Positions 35,030-44,810 of a stretch of 64,000 nt of DNA are shown here, piece after piece. The notes under the pieces were generated by a model, which saw only the letters and a list, made by a program, of their open reading frames with translations, ran no database searches and was not told the DNA's origin. The position numbers were made by a program, and so were the translations under genes. The stretch comes from Aquibacillus koreensis (GTDB lineage Bacteria > Bacillota > Bacilli > Bacillales > Amphibacillaceae): NCBI RefSeq assembly GCF_025154055.1, contig NZ_JAOALK010000041.1:62001-126000 (forward strand), given 5' to 3'. Each line of letters opens with the position of its first letter. The first letter of the stretch is position 1.

Positions 35030-35208
35030 AAGAAATTCTCCCTTCTTTGACTGAAAATATTGTATTGATTGTAATACAATCTTTAAAACAGGACCACATT
35101 GTTGTTAGCTTCCTTCACAGTCTTTTTATTAGTTGGATAGTACTTATAGAAATGTAATTTCAGGTAAAGGGGGACCATGGGTTATCTTTGAGGGAGTGGT
35201 GGGATTAG

Positions 35209-35240
35209 AAAAAAGACTTGGATTATTCCCAAGTCTTTTC
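35209..35240 (-). terminator. ilvA: Terminator of ilvA
   Basis: AAAAGACTTGG/CCAAGTCTTTT (35211-35221 with 35229-35239) with a run of T on the minus strand. Confidence 0.8.
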
Positions 35241-35254
35241 GAAAAGAGTAGTAA

Positions 35255-36514
35255 TCAAATTAACAAATTAAATAAATCTGGATCCTTGTTAATTTCAACA
35301 TAGGTAAAGCCTTTTTTATTCATACGATCGATGAGAGCATTGTAATCCGTTCTATGTTTTAGTTCTACACCGACAAGGACTGGCCCTTTATCTCTGTTGT
35401 TCTTTTTTGTATATTCAAATCTCGTAATATCGTCTGTTTCACCTAGTACCTCATCCATAAATTCTCTTAAAGCACCTGCTCTTTGTGGGAAATTAACGAT
35501 AAAATAGTGTTTATACCCTTCATAGATAAGCGATCTTTCTTTAATATCCTGCATCCGATCAATATCATTGTTCCCACCACTTACGATACATACAATGTTT
35601 TTTCCTTTGATTTGATCTTTATAGTAATCTAGTGCCGCTACTGGAAGTGCACCTGCAGGTTCGGCAACAATCGCATTCTCATTGTATAGATCTAACAACG
35701 TCGTACAAACCTTACCTTCTGGTACAACAACAATGTCATCAATGATGTCTTTACAAATGTCAAAAGTGATATTTCCAACTTGTTTCACACTAGCACCATC
35801 AACAAATTTATCTACCTGGTCCAACTTAACCACTTTATCTTGAGCAAGCGACTCCTTCATAGAAGCTGCACCAGCAGGCTCAACTCCTACGATCTGTGTA
35901 TGTGGACTAATGCTTTTGATGTAAGATCCTACGCCTGAGATTAACCCGCCTCCACCAACGGACATAAATACGTGAGAGATAGGTTCTTCCATACTGTCGA
36001 TAATTTCTAAGCCAACTGTTCCTTGACCAGTAATCGTTCGTTGGTCATCAAATGGATGGATAAATTCCATTTCATGCTCGTCGCAATATTCTTTTGCTTT
36101 ATCATAGGAATCATCAAATGTATCTCCTACAAGAATGATATCTACAAAAGGACCACCGAAAAACTCAACCCGACTCACTTTCTGCCTTGGCGTTGTTGTA
36201 GGCATAAAAATCTTTCCTTTTACACCAAGTGCTTTACAAGAAAACGCTACACCCTGCGCATGATTTCCTGCACTCGCACATACAACACCTTTCTCAAGCT
36301 CTTTCTTCGAAAGACCCTGCATAAGGTTATAAGCACCTCTGATTTTAAACGACCGAACAACCTGCAAATCTTCTCGTTTTAAATACACATTGCATTCATA
36401 ACGCTCAGATAAAATCGTATCTTTTTGGAGTGGTGTTCTGACTACCACGTCTTTTAACACTTGATTTGCAATTATAATATCTTTAATTTGAATAGTATTT
36501 AACATTGTACTCAT
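35255..36514 (-). CDS. ilvA: Threonine dehydratase, biosynthetic type
   Basis: 419 residues. PLP enzyme converting threonine to 2-oxobutanoate, first step to isoleucine. Lys in RSFKIRGAY binds PLP; CASAGNHAQG and SVGGGGLISG contact phosphate; ASVKQVG and EPAGALPVAAL complete the core. A C-terminal ACT-like domain (GALREFMDEVLG...) gives feedback control. Length fits the Bacillus IlvA with one regulatory domain. A CodY-like box lies about 80 nt upstream. No other ilv gene adjacent. Confidence 0.95.
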   Translation of the reverse strand: MSTMLNTIQIKDIIIANQVLKDVVVRTPLQKDTILSERYECNVYLKREDLQVVRSFKIRGAYNLMQGLSKKELEKGVVCASAGNHAQGVAFSCKALGVKGKIFMPTTTPRQKVSRVEFFGGPFVDIILVGDTFDDSYDKAKEYCDEHEMEFIHPFDDQRTITGQGTVGLEIIDSMEEPISHVFMSVGGGGLISGVGSYIKSISPHTQIVGVEPAGAASMKESLAQDKVVKLDQVDKFVDGASVKQVGNITFDICKDIIDDIVVVPEGKVCTTLLDLYNENAIVAEPAGALPVAALDYYKDQIKGKNIVCIVSGGNNDIDRMQDIKERSLIYEGYKHYFIVNFPQRAGALREFMDEVLGETDDITRFEYTKKNNRDKGPVLVGVELKHRTDYNALIDRMNKKGFTYVEINKDPDLFNLLI

Positions 36515-36593
36515 ATATAAGACCCTTCCTGAAGAAAAATTGTTAGACTCATACTACCATAATCATATAAACGATAAAACTGTAATATACGCT

Positions 36594-36608
36594 AAAATTC
36601 TAAATATT
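36594..36608 (-). promoter_or_regulatory. CodY-like box upstream of ilvA
   Basis: AAAATTCTAAATATT matches the CodY consensus AATTTTCWGAAAATT at 11 of 15 positions. A closely similar site (AAAATTCTAACAATT) precedes ilvE. CodY represses branched-chain amino-acid genes in bacilli when isoleucine and GTP are high. Weak by itself; the shared core raises it. Confidence 0.3.
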
Positions 36609-36696
36609 TATATAATTATAATACATATAGCTATGTAATGATATACGAAACATCGAATCGGCTCCAACAACCTTAATTATCCACTATATATCTATC

Positions 36697-36732
36697 AATT
36701 GTGACAATATTCTTACTATTATTGTCACAACA
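36697..36732. repeat. Inverted repeat TTGTGACAATA / TATTGTCACAA
   Basis: Two 11-bp arms around a 10-nt spacer, perfect. Each arm is itself nearly palindromic (ATTGT-N-ACAAT), so this could be a paired operator. It lies about 180 nt upstream of the ilvA start, downstream of ppaC on the same strand. Confidence 0.55.
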
Positions 36733-36773
36733 TGCGCTTTCCCAGGAAATGATTCATTATTCCATGTAGGAAA

Positions 36774-36808
36774 AAGCAACTATCATCATGGATAGTTGCT
36801 TCTTTTTC
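36774..36808 (-). terminator. ppaC: Terminator of ppaC
   Basis: Perfect stem AAGCAACTATC/GATAGTTGCTT with a 6-nt loop; T-rich runs on both sides allow use in either direction. Confidence 0.8.
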
Positions 36809-36814
36809 TTTGTC

Positions 36815-37738
36815 TTAAAATGCTTCCGTTAAAACAGGAACAATTTGCTTCTTACGTGAAACAACACCTTTTAACACTGCTTTATTTTGATCTAACTTAA
36901 CATTAAATGCCTTTTCTACTGCATCCTGTTGTTTACCAAGAGCAAGCGCAACTGAATCATTATTTAAGATATCCGTAACAACGAAAACAAATAAGTCTAA
37001 TTCTTTTTGGTCAATTGTAGCGGTAATAGCAGCTTCAATTTCCGCTTGTTGTGCATACACATCATTTGGGTCTACAGTATTAACTTGTGCTACTTCCACT
37101 TTGTTACCCGCCATATTAAATTCTTTTGCATCGAGAGAGATTAACTCTTCAACAGATTTATCACTTAGGTCTGCTCCAGCTTTGAGCATTTCTAATCCAT
37201 AAGCGTCTGCATCAACGCCGGCAATTTCAGCCAACTCTTTCGCTGCAGTGACATCTTCATCTGTGCATGTTGGGGATTTAAATAGCAAAGAGTCTGAAAT
37301 AATGGCAGATAACATTAATCCAGCAACAGCTTTATCAATCTCCACATTATTTTCTTTATATAGCTTATTTAAAATCGTAGCTGTACAACCTACTGGCTCT
37401 GCTCGATAATATAACGGATCACTTGTTTCAAAGTTAGCGATACGGTGATGATCAATTACTTCTAAAACGCGTACTTGATCGATATCCTTTACACTTTGTT
37501 GACGCTCGTTATGATCTACTAAAATAACTTGATTAACCTCATTTGATACAGTTTCTACTAATCGAGGCGCATCCACTTTAAAATAATCTAACGCATATTT
37601 CGTCTCGCCATTCACTTCACCCAAGCGAACAGGTTCTGCATCGAAGCCAAGTTTCTTTTTCAACTCTGCATAAGCAATAGCAGATGTAATTGTGTCTGTG
37701 TCAGGATTTCTGTGTCCAAAAATTAATACTTTACCCAT
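36815..37738 (-). CDS. ppaC: Manganese-dependent inorganic pyrophosphatase
   Basis: 307 residues, family II (DHH) pyrophosphatase. [20 protein letters not shown] and the C-terminal substrate loop SRKKQ are the metal and phosphate ligands. Cleaves pyrophosphate to drive biosynthesis. AAAGGAG precedes the ATG. Single gene with its own terminator. Confidence 0.95.
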   Translation of the reverse strand: MGKVLIFGHRNPDTDTITSAIAYAELKKKLGFDAEPVRLGEVNGETKYALDYFKVDAPRLVETVSNEVNQVILVDHNERQQSVKDIDQVRVLEVIDHHRIANFETSDPLYYRAEPVGCTATILNKLYKENNVEIDKAVAGLMLSAIISDSLLFKSPTCTDEDVTAAKELAEIAGVDADAYGLEMLKAGADLSDKSVEELISLDAKEFNMAGNKVEVAQVNTVDPNDVYAQQAEIEAAITATIDQKELDLFVFVVTDILNNDSVALALGKQQDAVEKAFNVKLDQNKAVLKGVVSRKKQIVPVLTEAF

Positions 37739-37845
37739 TTTAACGCGCTCCTTTAATTATTCATATGTAGTATCTTAAAGCTACACCCTATTGTAACTTA
37801 AAATTTATTTCGTTTCATTAATTGTGAATAAATTAACCTAAATTT

Positions 37846-37896
37846 AAGAAAAACGTAAGACCCACGCCATCAAAAAGAAAAGGTGTGAGCCTTGCA
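37846..37896 (-). terminator. Terminator of proBA
   Basis: On the minus strand AAGGCTCACACC pairs with GGCGTGGGTCTT (one mismatch, two wobbles), then a T-rich run. Confidence 0.65.
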
Positions 37897-37906
37897 TATT
37901 ACACTT

Positions 37907-39151
37907 TTATTTAATCTGTCCATTTCCGTATAACAAATACTTAGAAGACGTAAGAGCTTTTAACCCCATCGGACCTCTTGCATGTAATTTTTGTGTGCTA
38001 ATACCTATCTCAGCACCGAATCCAAACTCGAATCCGTCTGTAAATCTAGTGGACGAATTATGGTAAACAGCAGCTGCATCTACCGTGTTGAGGAAATCAA
38101 CCACATGTTCATTTGTTTCAGAGATGATAGATTCAGAGTGCTTAGATCCATACGTATTGATATGGTCAATTGCTTCTTCCGTTGATGCGACGATTTTTAC
38201 AGCGATGATCTTATCTAGGAACTCCGTTTTCCAATCCTCATCTGATGCAGGTTTTAAACCATCAACAAGTGCTAGTGTTTTGTCATCGGCGCGAATTTCT
38301 ACTTGATTATCTTGTAAAGTAGAAATTAAGTCTTTCAGATGGGAGGCTGCCCACTTTTCATGGATTAATAGTGTCTCGATTGCATTACATACCGATGGAC
38401 GTTGCGTCTTCGCATTAATGGCAATATCAATCGCCATCTTCACTTGAGCAGATTCATCAATATATAAATGACAATTTCCTGCACCCGTTTCTAGTACTGG
38501 CACTGATGCTTGAGCAACTACCGTGTCTATTAATTTTTTGCCACCTCTAGGAATTAACACATCTAAATATTCATTCATCTTAAACATCTTTGATGCAGTT
38601 TCTCTGCTTGTATCCTCTACTAATTGTACTGCTTCTATAGGCAATTCTGACTTTGCTAAAGCGTCATGAATTACTTTGACAATAGCTGTATTGGAATGAA
38701 TGGCAGAGGAGCTTCCTCTTAACAAAACCGCATTTCCTGTTTTTAAGCAGAGGCTAGCAGCATCAACTGTAACATTTGGTCTTGCTTCATAAATCATCCC
38801 AATGACACCTAATGGTACTCTCACTTGTTGAATCTTTAAACCATTTGGTCGATCCCATGAATCGATTGTTTCCCCAATCGGATCATCTAGTTTTGTTAGC
38901 TGGATCAATGCATCAGCCATATCTTTAATTCGATCATCATGTAATAATAGACGATCAAGCAAGGATTCGTGGTACCCATTTTCTCTGCCATTCACAATGT
39001 CTTTTTGATTTTCTTGAACAATATAAGGTATCTGATTTACTAGCTCATCAGCAATGAGTCGTAGTGCATCATTTTTTTGTTCCGTTGTTTTTTTTCCCAT
39101 TTCTACTACACACGATTTTACTTTGCTTGCTTTTTGTAAAAGATCACTCAT
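37907..39151 (-). CDS. proA: Glutamate-5-semialdehyde dehydrogenase
   Basis: 414 residues, aldehyde dehydrogenase fold, NADPH-dependent reduction of glutamyl phosphate to glutamate semialdehyde, second step of proline synthesis. Conserved [27 protein letters not shown], catalytic Cys in [13 protein letters not shown], and the C-terminal [13 protein letters not shown]. It overlaps proB by 8 nt. AAAGGAGG precedes the ATG, inside proB. Confidence 0.95.
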   Translation of the reverse strand: MSDLLQKASKVKSCVVEMGKKTTEQKNDALRLIADELVNQIPYIVQENQKDIVNGRENGYHESLLDRLLLHDDRIKDMADALIQLTKLDDPIGETIDSWDRPNGLKIQQVRVPLGVIGMIYEARPNVTVDAASLCLKTGNAVLLRGSSSAIHSNTAIVKVIHDALAKSELPIEAVQLVEDTSRETASKMFKMNEYLDVLIPRGGKKLIDTVVAQASVPVLETGAGNCHLYIDESAQVKMAIDIAINAKTQRPSVCNAIETLLIHEKWAASHLKDLISTLQDNQVEIRADDKTLALVDGLKPASDEDWKTEFLDKIIAVKIVASTEEAIDHINTYGSKHSESIISETNEHVVDFLNTVDAAAVYHNSSTRFTDGFEFGFGAEIGISTQKLHARGPMGLKALTSSKYLLYGNGQIK

Positions 39152-40277
39152 AAAAATCCTCCTTTACGGATATAACTAGTCGATCACGATGTATCACTTC
39201 TGGTTTCTTATGGTTTGTTTGCGTCATCGCTTTTTGACTAGCCATCCCTTTAATTAACTGCAATTCTTCTGCAGAATAATTCACTTGTCCTTTTGCTATG
39301 ACTCTTTTATTTATTGCTACCTCAACCACATCACCTGCTTGGAAAGAACCATCAATAGCGATGATACCTGCCGGAAGTAAACTTTTACCTTCTTTAATGA
39401 TGGCACGTTCTGCACCTTCATCAATAAAAATCTTCCCATTAACTGATGAATGAAAAGCAATCCATTGTTTTTGTTTTCGATAACTATGCGTTTGTTTATC
39501 GCCGATATAAGTGCCATCCCCATTACCCTTCATAACATCTAACAACTTAGAAGGACCAGAACCTGTACCCACGAAGACGTTTACACCTAAAGATAATGCT
39601 GTTTGCGCAGCTAATATTTTTGATTTCATTCCACCTGTACCGAACTTAGATCCAGATTCACTCCGCGTTTGTGTTAAAATTTGTTCAGAAATGGAATCTA
39701 GATATTCATATCTTTTCGCCAATGGATTCGTGTTTGGATTATCATCATATAATCCATTAATATCTGTTAGCATGACAAGAAAATCAGCATTTACTAAACC
39801 ACTAACCAATGCAGATAGCATGTCGTTATCACCAAAGGTAAGCTCATCAATAGCTACTGAATCGTTCTCATTAATGATGGGTATCACTGATCGTTTTAGT
39901 AATTCTGATAATGTTGCATAAACATTAGTGAATTGCTCCTGATTGATAAAAACATCTCTAGTAATTAAAAGTTGTGCAGCAACAATATTAAATGTTCGAA
40001 ATGCTTCCGTATAAGCCTGGACTAATAGCCCCTGCCCAACTGCAGCCGCTGCTTGTTTGCCACTTACGGTGACTGGTCTGGTTGGATATCCTAGATCGCT
40101 AAATCCCGCCGATACAGCCCCGGAAGAAATTAAGATTACTTCATATCCATGTTGCTTTAAGGCTGCTAATGCAGCCGTATGCTCTTGGACCTTTTCTAAA
40201 CTTAGGGATCCATATTTATCTGTCAAAGAACTACTACCAATTTTTACTACTATTCGTTTTTTTGCCACCCGTATCAC
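39144..40277 (-). CDS. proB: Glutamate 5-kinase
   Basis: 377 residues. Amino-acid kinase domain ([29 protein letters not shown]) followed by a PUA domain (about residues 280-360). Phosphorylates glutamate to glutamyl phosphate, first step of proline synthesis, feedback-inhibited by proline. The first codon is GTG at 40277, close to AGAAGG. Transcription is controlled by a T-box leader directly upstream. Confidence 0.94.
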   Translation of the reverse strand: MIRVAKKRIVVKIGSSSLTDKYGSLSLEKVQEHTAALAALKQHGYEVILISSGAVSAGFSDLGYPTRPVTVSGKQAAAAVGQGLLVQAYTEAFRTFNIVAAQLLITRDVFINQEQFTNVYATLSELLKRSVIPIINENDSVAIDELTFGDNDMLSALVSGLVNADFLVMLTDINGLYDDNPNTNPLAKRYEYLDSISEQILTQTRSESGSKFGTGGMKSKILAAQTALSLGVNVFVGTGSGPSKLLDVMKGNGDGTYIGDKQTHSYRKQKQWIAFHSSVNGKIFIDEGAERAIIKEGKSLLPAGIIAIDGSFQAGDVVEVAINKRVIAKGQVNYSAEELQLIKGMASQKAMTQTNHKKPEVIHRDRLVISVKEDFYE

Positions 40278-40315
40278 GCGCCTTCTGTGTGCTAGAGAGA
40301 ATTTTTTATCTAAGT

Positions 40316-40571
40316 AAACAAAAAACTCTTCCCATCCCTTACATTTTCATGTAAAGGACGGAAAGAGTATAACCGCGGTACCACCTTTATTGGCATAGTT
40401 ACTTATGCCCTCTTCGCCCATAACGTTGGGAATACGGTTGAGTTTTGAGCTCAACAGCTCAAAGGGTAGGTTCAATGCGCAATCAAACGATGGGATCTCT
40501 CAGCCACTCGAATCCCACTCTCTTCCGTTATTACTTCATCTACTGGCCCTTATCTTTGCCTTTGATATATA
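40316..40571 (-). ncRNA. Proline-type T-box riboswitch leader of proBA
   Basis: Minus strand. The T-box sequence AAGGTGGTACCGCGG (about 40388-40374) is unmistakable. In the stem I specifier loop GAACCTACC (about 40473-40465) the specifier codon is CCT (Pro), at 40470-40468. The leader ends with the terminator ACTCTTTCCGTCC ... GGGATGGGAAGAGT followed by seven T (to 40316), which can be replaced by the antiterminator when uncharged tRNA-Pro binds. So proBA is read when proline is short. Confidence 0.93.
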
Positions 40572-40577
40572 TACAAA

Positions 40578-40607
40578 ATTATAGCTTCATACTTGACCCC
40601 ATGTCAA
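40578..40607 (-). promoter_or_regulatory. Promoter of the proBA T-box leader
   Basis: TTGACA (40607-40602), 18-nt spacer, TATAAT (40583-40578) on the minus strand: both hexamers are perfect consensus. Confidence 0.8.
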
Positions 40608-40649
40608 CACTAGTTTCAGAAAAATCAATTTTCTTGAATCCTCGTTTTG

Positions 40650-40940
40650 TTATTCATCTTCACTTTCCGCTTTGACCTCGATCTTTTTACCACCTACAGA
40701 TAGAAATGTGTAGACCTCTAAGTCAGGTTTTAATTTTGTTAACCCTTGTAGGTATGGTTCTACTAGATCTTTAAAATCTTCTTGTACGCCCTCTTCCTCT
40801 AATTGTCCGTACACATACATCGTTGTTTCATTCATTAAAAAGGCCATATAACCCACTGCCTTATTCTTGTCATTTACTATATTTAACACTTGTGCATCTT
40901 CTTTAAAAAATTCTGGTGAAAAGTATATTTGCATTTTCAT
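40650..40940 (-). CDS. Hypothetical protein (96 aa)
   Basis: Small acidic protein, MKMQIYFSPEFFKEDAQVLNI at the start and a polar C-terminus (KKIEVKAESEDE). An alternating pattern suggests a mixed alpha/beta fold; no membrane segment. AAGGGG stands before the first ATG and a second ATG follows two codons later. I recognise no family. It ends just before the proBA promoter. Confidence 0.75.
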   Translation of the reverse strand: MKMQIYFSPEFFKEDAQVLNIVNDKNKAVGYMAFLMNETTMYVYGQLEEEGVQEDFKDLVEPYLQGLTKLKPDLEVYTFLSVGGKKIEVKAESEDE

Positions 40941-41116
40941 TGCACCCCTTCAAAATGTATCATTTTTTAAATAAATGAAAGGATGAACCTTTGTTCACCC
41001 GTTCATAAAGAATATCGTTCAACAGATTTCTCCGAAGTATGTAGTAAACAGAAACCCTGATACTCTTATCATGAACGGAATTCACTAATTCATACATAGA
41101 GTGACGTATTCAATAT

Positions 41117-42040
41117 TTACATAAATGCTTTTGCAATTAGCTCGTAAGATTTTAAACGCGATTCATATTTATCGGTCATCGTTATAATCATGATTTCATC
41201 AGCATAGTAGGCTTGTTTGATTTGTTTTAAGCGATGTTTCACCGTTTTTTGATCACCAATAACCACTTTCATTTGCTGGTCTTCTGCTTTACCACTATCA
41301 CTTTCCATCCTACTGTTTGCTAATTTCCTTACTGCCTCTGCCTCCTCCATTGTTTCTGCGCATATCACATGAACCGCAACAATGACGTAAGGTCTTTTTA
41401 TGCTCTTATTTACTTTAAAACTATCCTTGTAAGTTCTGATAATCTCTTTCCCATTGTTATCACTCATGAAGTGAGCAAAAGCATATCCCGTTCCATGTTT
41501 TGCCGCAGACTGTGCGCTTTTCATACTTGTGCCTAAAATCCAAGGTTCTGGAGGATCTAAAGGAAACGGTAAAGCCTCTACATTGGCATATGCATGATCT
41601 GGTGGAAAATCATGATATAAAAAGTGAAACAATTCTACGATCGATGCTGGTGTTTTTCGGACATTTTCCAAGAAATTTCCTGAAAGTGCAATAGAAGCTT
41701 CGGCCGATCCACCCGGAGCTCTGCCAATTCCTAAGTCAATTCTATTTGGGAATAAAGTAGCTAACATGTTAAAGGTCTCCGCCACTTTATATGGTCGATA
41801 ATGTGGAAGAAGAATTGCTCCCGCACCAAGACGAATGGAGTGTGTATGAGAACCAAGATAGGCAAGCATCACTTCGGGTACGGAGCTAGCTAGCTGATCA
41901 AATCCATGGTGTTCTGCAATCCAAAACCGATGAAAACCATTTTCTTCAGCAAACGTAGCTAATCTCAATGATTCTTGTAATGCTTCATTTGCGGATTTCC
42001 CTTCCAACACTGGTGATTGATCCAAGATACTGAGTTTCAT
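41117..42040 (-). CDS. LLM-class flavin-dependent oxidoreductase
   Basis: 307 residues, luciferase-like TIM barrel: LSILDQSPV, RFWIAEHHGFDQLAS, RLGAGAILLPHYRPYKVAE, IDLGIGRAPGG and YAFAHFMS are family marks of the MsnO8/YceB branch. Uses reduced FMN to oxidise an unknown small substrate. AAGGAGATAG precedes the ATG. No neighbour hints at a pathway. Confidence 0.88.
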   Translation of the reverse strand: MKLSILDQSPVLEGKSANEALQESLRLATFAEENGFHRFWIAEHHGFDQLASSVPEVMLAYLGSHTHSIRLGAGAILLPHYRPYKVAETFNMLATLFPNRIDLGIGRAPGGSAEASIALSGNFLENVRKTPASIVELFHFLYHDFPPDHAYANVEALPFPLDPPEPWILGTSMKSAQSAAKHGTGYAFAHFMSDNNGKEIIRTYKDSFKVNKSIKRPYVIVAVHVICAETMEEAEAVRKLANSRMESDSGKAEDQQMKVVIGDQKTVKHRLKQIKQAYYADEIMIITMTDKYESRLKSYELIAKAFM

Positions 42041-42182
42041 TCTAAACTATCTCCTTATTTTCATAATATATTATCACGCATCGTAGTACACTGCATAAGG
42101 CGACTATCCATGTTCAAGTTAAGCTATAGTTTATGTAGATTTTGTTATAGGCTATAAAATTATTAGCAAAGCGTCCTAAATA

Positions 42183-42214
42183 TAAAACAAAAGCGCCCTT
42201 AGGTTAAGGGCGCT
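42183..42214 (-). terminator. ilvE: Terminator of ilvE
   Basis: Perfect 10-bp stem AGCGCCCTTA/TAAGGGCGCT (42192-42201 with 42205-42214), then a T-rich minus-strand tail. Confidence 0.85.
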
Positions 42215-42219
42215 AACTA

Positions 42220-43296
42220 TTATTCATTCACTTTCACTGTCCATCCAAATGGATCAGAAACTGATCCATATTGAATACCTGTCAATGTATCATACAATTT
42301 TTTGGAGATGTCACCTGTTTGACTTTCATTAATAACTAATGATTCACCGTTCCATGAGAGTTCCCCAATTGGTGAAATAACAGCAGCTGTACCTGCTCCA
42401 AAAGCTTCCTCTAGTAAGCCATCTTTATATGCCTGATACACTTCATCCATTGAGATTTTACGTTCTGTAACAGGAACATCCCAATGGTTTAATAACTGAA
42501 TGACTGAATTTCTAGTTACCCCTTCTAAAATACTTCCATTTAAAGCCGGTGTAACTACTTCTCCACTAATTTTAAAGAATACATTCATACTTCCTACTTC
42601 TTCAATATATTTCTTTTCAAGTCCATCTAACCAAAGTACTTGTGCAAACCCTTGTTCTGATACGATTTCTTGTGCTTTTAAACTAGACGCGTAATTCCCT
42701 GCTGTTTTCGCTTCACCTGTTCCACCTTTAACCGCACGAACAAACTCATTTTCCACCGCAATACGTATAGGATTTATTCCTTCTTTATAATAAGCGCCAA
42801 CAGGAGAAAGAATAACAATAAATTGATATTGTTTAGAAGGAGCTACACCAAGATAAGGTTCTGTCGAGATGATAAACGGTCGGATATAAAGCGATGTTCC
42901 AGGTGCATTAGGTACCCATTCTCTATCCAAATGTACAAGCTGATTAATGGCTTCTAAAGCAAAAGCTTCATCAATGCGAGGGATACACATACGATCATTG
43001 GACCGATTCAAGCGTTGCATATTTTTCTCTGGTCTAAATAACTGCACTTCACCTTGTTTCGTCTCATATGCTTTTAATCCTTCAAATACCGTTTGACCGT
43101 AGTGAAAGACAATAGAAGCAGGATCTAAAGTAATTGGTTGATATGGTACAATTCTTGGATCATGCCATCCCTTTGATTCTTTATAATCCATTACAAACAT
43201 ATGGTCAGTAAAAACGCGACCAAACTCTAGCTGCTCAGATGCTGGTTTTTCTTTTTTGGACTCACTTATTCTAGTACTGATTTTTTGCTTAGTCAT
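42220..43296 (-). CDS. ilvE: Branched-chain amino acid aminotransferase
   Basis: 358 residues, fold-type IV PLP enzyme of the long Bacillus YbgE/YwaA type. Conserved FHYGQTVFEGLKAY, the PLP lysine in GEAKTAGNYASSL, EEVGSMNVFF and EEAFGAGTAAVISPI. Makes leucine, isoleucine and valine from keto acids. AAGGGG precedes the ATG. A CodY-like box lies about 117 nt upstream. Confidence 0.94.
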   Translation of the reverse strand: MTKQKISTRISESKKEKPASEQLEFGRVFTDHMFVMDYKESKGWHDPRIVPYQPITLDPASIVFHYGQTVFEGLKAYETKQGEVQLFRPEKNMQRLNRSNDRMCIPRIDEAFALEAINQLVHLDREWVPNAPGTSLYIRPFIISTEPYLGVAPSKQYQFIVILSPVGAYYKEGINPIRIAVENEFVRAVKGGTGEAKTAGNYASSLKAQEIVSEQGFAQVLWLDGLEKKYIEEVGSMNVFFKISGEVVTPALNGSILEGVTRNSVIQLLNHWDVPVTERKISMDEVYQAYKDGLLEEAFGAGTAAVISPIGELSWNGESLVINESQTGDISKKLYDTLTGIQYGSVSDPFGWTVKVNE

Positions 43297-43412
43297 TATG
43301 ATTACCCCTTGTATATAAATTCGTTAATTAGTATGTAATTGGTTTGACTTAAATGATCTATAAACTCTATTCTATTACTAAGTGGTTAGGAAAAACAACC
43401 AATTACTATTAA

Positions 43413-43427
43413 AAAATTCTAACAATT
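43413..43427 (-). promoter_or_regulatory. CodY-like box upstream of ilvE
   Basis: AAAATTCTAACAATT, 11 of 15 matches to the CodY consensus. It shares AAAATTCTAA with the site before ilvA. It lies between the divergent ilvE and HEPN-CBS genes. Confidence 0.3.
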
Positions 43428-43497
43428 TATCTTTTATTTAGAAAACGTTAATTATATTGTGATACTATATGAATAACATTGTTTAGGAGATGTACGT

Positions 43498-44241
43498 ATG
43501 AAATACTACAAAAGTGAAAAAGTTGAAAGATTTGAAGCGGCATTTAATCGAATTCACAAAAAATTGACCGCTTTATCGAAAGAAAAAAGTGATTATATTT
43601 CCTATGGAGATATCCTACACTTATCTCGAAAAACGCATAATGTTGTTCGCAATAACTATGACACGTTAAAACAATTTGGTCGGTTAAGGAATGCTATTGT
43701 ACATCGAAAAATAAGAGAAGATTATTATATCGCTGAACCACATGAAGACATCGTAAAGGAAATAGAGAAATTATCAGAGTTAATACATGAACCACCACTA
43801 GCACTTTCCATTGCGTCTCAACCCGTAATTAGCTTTTCCCCGTCAACATCATTGAACGTAATTCTTGAAGTGATTAGAGAGAAAGGATATTCACAGTTTC
43901 CTATTTATGATGAAACTGGTTTCAAAGGTCTATTAACAGCAGGTGGCATTTCTAAATGGTTATCTTACCAACTAGCAGATCAGAGTATTTCTCTAAAAGA
44001 GCTTACTGCTGCCGATATCCTCCAGCATGAGAAAGACCATAATGTGGCTATTTTAAATCGTAAAAGTTCGATTTATGATTTAGAAGCCGTTTTTGAAGAT
44101 TGTTTTGATAAAAATATGAAACTTGAGGCCATTATCATTACACAAACGGGTGCTAAAAATCAGAAGCCTATCGGTATTGTTACTTCATGGGATTTAGTAC
44201 AGATTGACCATACAACATTATCGATTGCCAGTCATGTTTAA
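43498..44241 (+). CDS. HEPN-like domain fused to tandem CBS domains
   Basis: 247 residues. N-terminal about 105 residues are helical and end in LRNAIVHRK, the RNxxxH motif (Arg64-His69) of HEPN domains, many of which are RNases in toxin-antitoxin, defence or tRNA-cleaving systems. From about 110 a CBS pair follows (VISFSPSTSLNVILEVIREKGYSQFPIYD ... and IGIVTSWDL), which normally senses adenine nucleotides. AGGAGATG precedes the ATG. HEPN plus CBS suggests nucleotide-gated activity; this is inference. Confidence 0.72.
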   Translation: MKYYKSEKVERFEAAFNRIHKKLTALSKEKSDYISYGDILHLSRKTHNVVRNNYDTLKQFGRLRNAIVHRKIREDYYIAEPHEDIVKEIEKLSELIHEPPLALSIASQPVISFSPSTSLNVILEVIREKGYSQFPIYDETGFKGLLTAGGISKWLSYQLADQSISLKELTAADILQHEKDHNVAILNRKSSIYDLEAVFEDCFDKNMKLEAIIITQTGAKNQKPIGIVTSWDLVQIDHTTLSIASHV

Positions 44242-44290
44242 CGTACTAACATCCTGTTTGTTTCTGAATATAAAATGAAGGAGGTTGAAT

Positions 44291-44710
44291 ATGAGAGAAG
44301 TTATTCAGCTATTGGCTGACTTAGTTAATGCATTTCATGATCTACTTATTACCCTTTCTGATCAATTAGGTTTGCAGCTATCTGATAAATCGTTACATTT
44401 CTGGATCATGGGGATAATAGGTATCATTACATATATCATCGTCTATGGTTTGTTTAAGTTACTTGAAAAATTAAAATGGAGTACAGCTTTGTTTTCGTTT
44501 ATTTATACCTTAACGATTATGATCGTCATTGTGTTTGCAATAGAAATTCAACAAGCTATTACAAATCGAGGTAATATGGAATTTGCAGATGCCGTAATAG
44601 GATTGTGGGGATTTATTGCTTTCTTTTTTGCTTACCTCATTATCATAATTATTGTAGCACTAATTAAAAAGCGTCAAAGAAATAGGAAACATAGCTTTTT
44701 TATAAGATAG
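44291..44710 (+). CDS. Membrane protein of unknown function (139 aa)
   Basis: Three predicted helices (about 38-60, 68-90 and 105-127), a short amphipathic N-terminus (REVIQLLADLVNAFHDLL) and a basic C-tail (KKRQRNRKHSFFIR). ATG is 6 nt after AAGGAGG. It follows the HEPN-CBS gene by 49 nt and may be cotranscribed with it. No family recognised. Confidence 0.7.
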   Translation: MREVIQLLADLVNAFHDLLITLSDQLGLQLSDKSLHFWIMGIIGIITYIIVYGLFKLLEKLKWSTALFSFIYTLTIMIVIVFAIEIQQAITNRGNMEFADAVIGLWGFIAFFFAYLIIIIIVALIKKRQRNRKHSFFIR

Positions 44711-44810
44711 ACTTTATTTTCTATAAGATTATTTAATTTCTATAGACTGAGCCGTAAATTAAAACTTAGATTCTAGTTCTCGTTATTAGAAGCAATGGCA
44801 AGTTTGCAAA
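44711..44810. other. Intergenic lead-in to the palindromic repeat
   Basis: AT-rich stretch after the membrane protein gene, without a gene; the repeat begins at 44811. Confidence 0.5.

Noticed and set aside
40445-40675. Plus-strand ORF of 76 aa
   Set aside because: Antisense to the T-box leader and the 96-residue gene; no start signals.
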